Origin: Haemonchus contortus
Lineage: Eukaryota > Nematoda > Chromadorea > Rhabditida > Trichostrongylidae
Length of the DNA stretch: 64,000 bases
Direction of reading: 5' to 3'
Assembly (NCBI GenBank): GCA_000469685.2
Contig: LS997567.1
Location: forward strand, 43,500,275-43,564,274
This document shows positions 62,105 to 64,000 of the stretch, piece by piece. Position 1 is the first letter of the stretch. Each line of letters opens with the position of its first letter. The notes beneath the pieces were generated by a model. That model searched no databases, had not been told where the DNA came from, and saw nothing but the letters and a program-made list of their open reading frames with translations. The translations under genes were made by a program, and so were the position numbers.

Positions 62105-62480
62105 TAAGGTCGTTCAGAAACTATTTGACAGAAGCTTGCCATAATCCAACTTTTTTGATTTTCTGAAAGTTTTCATAGAAGTGCTTGTTAAGGGTAGAGT
62201 CAACTTGTTCATGTCATGTACTTCTCTTTTTTCTGCTTATTTGCCCGTTGAATGGCTAAGGTCTTTCCTCACATTCGACACGTGCTGCCTTACCAAGCCG
62301 AAATTGGCCACTCCGCTGCTGAAGCCTACTGTTACTCGTATCTAGCATTCGGACCTTAAGTCCATTCTCAGTCCCTGGTTCCAATGCTTTAAAGTCAGAT
62401 ACGGTCAACTTAAATATGAACATTACTCTGGCCGATCTACTGCTATATCGTGAAAATTTCGGGTACACTATGCACATACA
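62105..62480 (+). pseudogene. Fossil mariner, 5' end only
   Basis: TAAGGTCGTTCAGAAAC at 62105 resembles a mariner terminal repeat (compare TTAGGTTGTTCGGAAAG of the element at 58577). An ATG at 62252 then opens a frame that includes RHVLPYQAEIGHSAAEAY and AFGP, followed in other frames by WFQCFKVRYGQL and HYSGRSTAIS. These match the mariner N-terminal order (RHVLLYEFKKGHSAAEA, WFQRFKSG, SGRPTAI). Stops and at least one frame change break it. No catalytic core or right end was found, so it is a truncated old copy. Confidence 0.72.
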
Positions 62481-64000
62481 TACAAATAAGTAGTGTTTTT
62501 ATGTAGGGAATCGAAGCTGGTGTCTGTAGGAGCTTTGAATGAATTCCACACGAAATTTGAACTTTGCCGGAGTTTTTAACATATGCTTTCCGATCTTTCT
62601 ATTGTCCTAGTTCTCTGCTTAGCCGTACAATTGTTGTCTTTTAACAGAACTTGAAGCTGAATCGTTCAACGTTCAAATGATTTCGTTGCTTCGATCAGGA
62701 CCATACCGATTATACATCGTTAGGATTCCAATGCAGTGGAAATCAACAAGTCAATTTTCAAGTTACTCTATTTTTGTGGTTTAAGAGTAACTGAAAGCAA
62801 GGGGAATTATAATACATCTGGAGTTTGAAAGCTCCAGTACTGTTTGTATAAATACTCGCGCACTGTTCAAAATAGGGATTCCTCACCCTATGAATTTTTT
62901 TAAGGAGCTTAAAGCAGTCAACAAATTCAAGGGAACTCAAATGCTAACTGGTATTTTTATAATAGCAATCAGTAGTAGGAAGTTATCTGAAAAAAGTTTA
63001 AATACATCTCCGACACTTCAATGGCAGGCAAAGCTTGACTTAGTCAAACAACCACAAAAACCCCCAGTGACTTCTTTTTATCTGCTTGGATTCCACCATC
63101 AATCTTTTACTTTCCCTATCGTAAATGGAATGGCGTATGAGTTCTGGGAGAATCGCCAAGGGCGGTCCGTTGGATAACAGAAGATTTCTTTCTTTTCCAG
63201 AAAGGTGTAAGCTTCGAAAAATTTCATTGCAGCTCTCTCATGAGAACTTTAAAGTACTTGAGCTATCTGTAATGCTTCCATAATCAAACTGATATGCTCC
63301 TAGGTGTAGAACAATCATGAAAACGTTGTTGTTCGGATTAAACCAGATTTTGTATCAGCAAAAATTTAGTCGTAGATGAATTCCCTGATCGGCTGTTCAT
63401 TTCATGGAATTATACATCAAATACTCCAAGTTATCAATCAGTTAGGTCTAAGGAACTGAAACAGCTCGATAGAATCTCAGTTTGTAATGAAATTGAACTC
63501 GGTTGTTTTCACCCTCGAAAGCGTTTATGACAGGCCTTTATTTTTGTGAAAAATCTGGCTCAAAATAGTGCCGAAGGGGTGCAATAACAGTACCACACTC
63601 AAATCGAATGCAGGGATTTTTCTGGATTTTATTGCAATCAAAAAAGGTGTCCTTTGCATACGCTGAAGCGGAATACCGTGGTTATCTGGTTCGCGTTCTC
63701 AGAGCTATTTGGTTTCACCCTAAAACAAGGGTTCCTTTTTCAAAATAGTTTTTATTAGCGCTGGCACTTTGCCATAAATGTGTGAACTTGTTTGCACTTT
63801 ACTACATTAGGTGTTTTATCCAACGGAGTTTTTAGGGGAAAATTATTGGATGATCTCGCAAATTTTTCCGAAATGTACCTAAATGGACAACTCTTGACTA
63901 AAAAGACCCTCGAATTGGGTTTTCTGAATTTACAAGCTCATCAAGTTCCAGCTAGTGTGAGTTTAACTTGTATGAAAACATTGTAAACTGCGAATTCACT
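62481..64000. other. Right flank without a supported gene
   Basis: AT-rich. A 95-codon + frame at 62890-63177 and a 64-codon + frame at 63792-63986 are open but have no recognised motif and no start or splice support. Confidence 0.35.

Noticed and set aside
1..64000. Search for CRISPR arrays, bacterial operons, integrated viral genes, rRNA genes and spliced-leader RNA genes
   Set aside because: None seen on either strand; the intron-rich animal gene structure explains the recognisable content.

Overview
The window is nuclear DNA from a eukaryote, almost certainly a clade V (strongylid or rhabditid-like) nematode. Genes are split into short exons by introns with GT...TTTCAG boundaries. An orcokinin precursor of the nematode NLP-14 type is present, the RhoGDI matches the worm form, and a hookworm-style mariner element lies near the right end. 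The DNA is AT-rich and mostly non-coding, with gene-like stretches standing out by higher GC. No bacterial operon, CRISPR array, rRNA gene or intact tRNA was seen.

Left part (1-8.4 kb): the last four exons of a TOM1-type endosomal adaptor (+ strand, 419-2048; its start lies left of the window) face a complete five-exon Rho GDP-dissociation inhibitor (rhi-1, - strand, 8371-2784, 194 aa). A MITE sits in the last TOM1 intron. A tRNA-derived SINE and a 50-bp tandem duplication sit in rhi-1 introns. 8.4-14.4 kb holds no gene I can support.

Middle (14.4-46.2 kb): several incomplete gene models of unknown identity, built from exons whose reading frames join across good splice sites. They are + strand exons at 14.4-16.6 kb; a - strand single-pass membrane protein at about 23.2-19.8 kb; doubtful or decayed + strand coding pieces at 27.4-29.7 kb; a - strand gene with exons at 41.0-39.7 kb; and a + strand six-exon run at 44.7-46.2 kb that includes a 10-nt microexon. 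The rest is intergenic or intronic DNA with simple repeats.

Right part (47.7-64 kb): a complete five-exon orcokinin neuropeptide precursor (nlp-14, 47759-52826, + strand, about 264 aa) with a signal peptide and nine orcokinin-type units between dibasic sites. After it come a decayed RTE-like reverse transcriptase fragment (- strand, about 55.2-54.2 kb), a full-length but dead mariner (58577-59835) with perfect 26-bp inverted repeats and a deletion at its second catalytic Asp, and an older mariner fossil (about 62.1-62.5 kb).

The recognised genes are ordinary unlinked animal genes (endosomal sorting, Rho GTPase control, neuropeptide signalling); nothing suggests that they act as one system. 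The most useful new items are the neuropeptide precursor with an unusual C-terminal part, the unidentified membrane protein and microexon genes, and the mobile-element record. All exon models are hand-built from splice consensus and phase; none was tested by database search.
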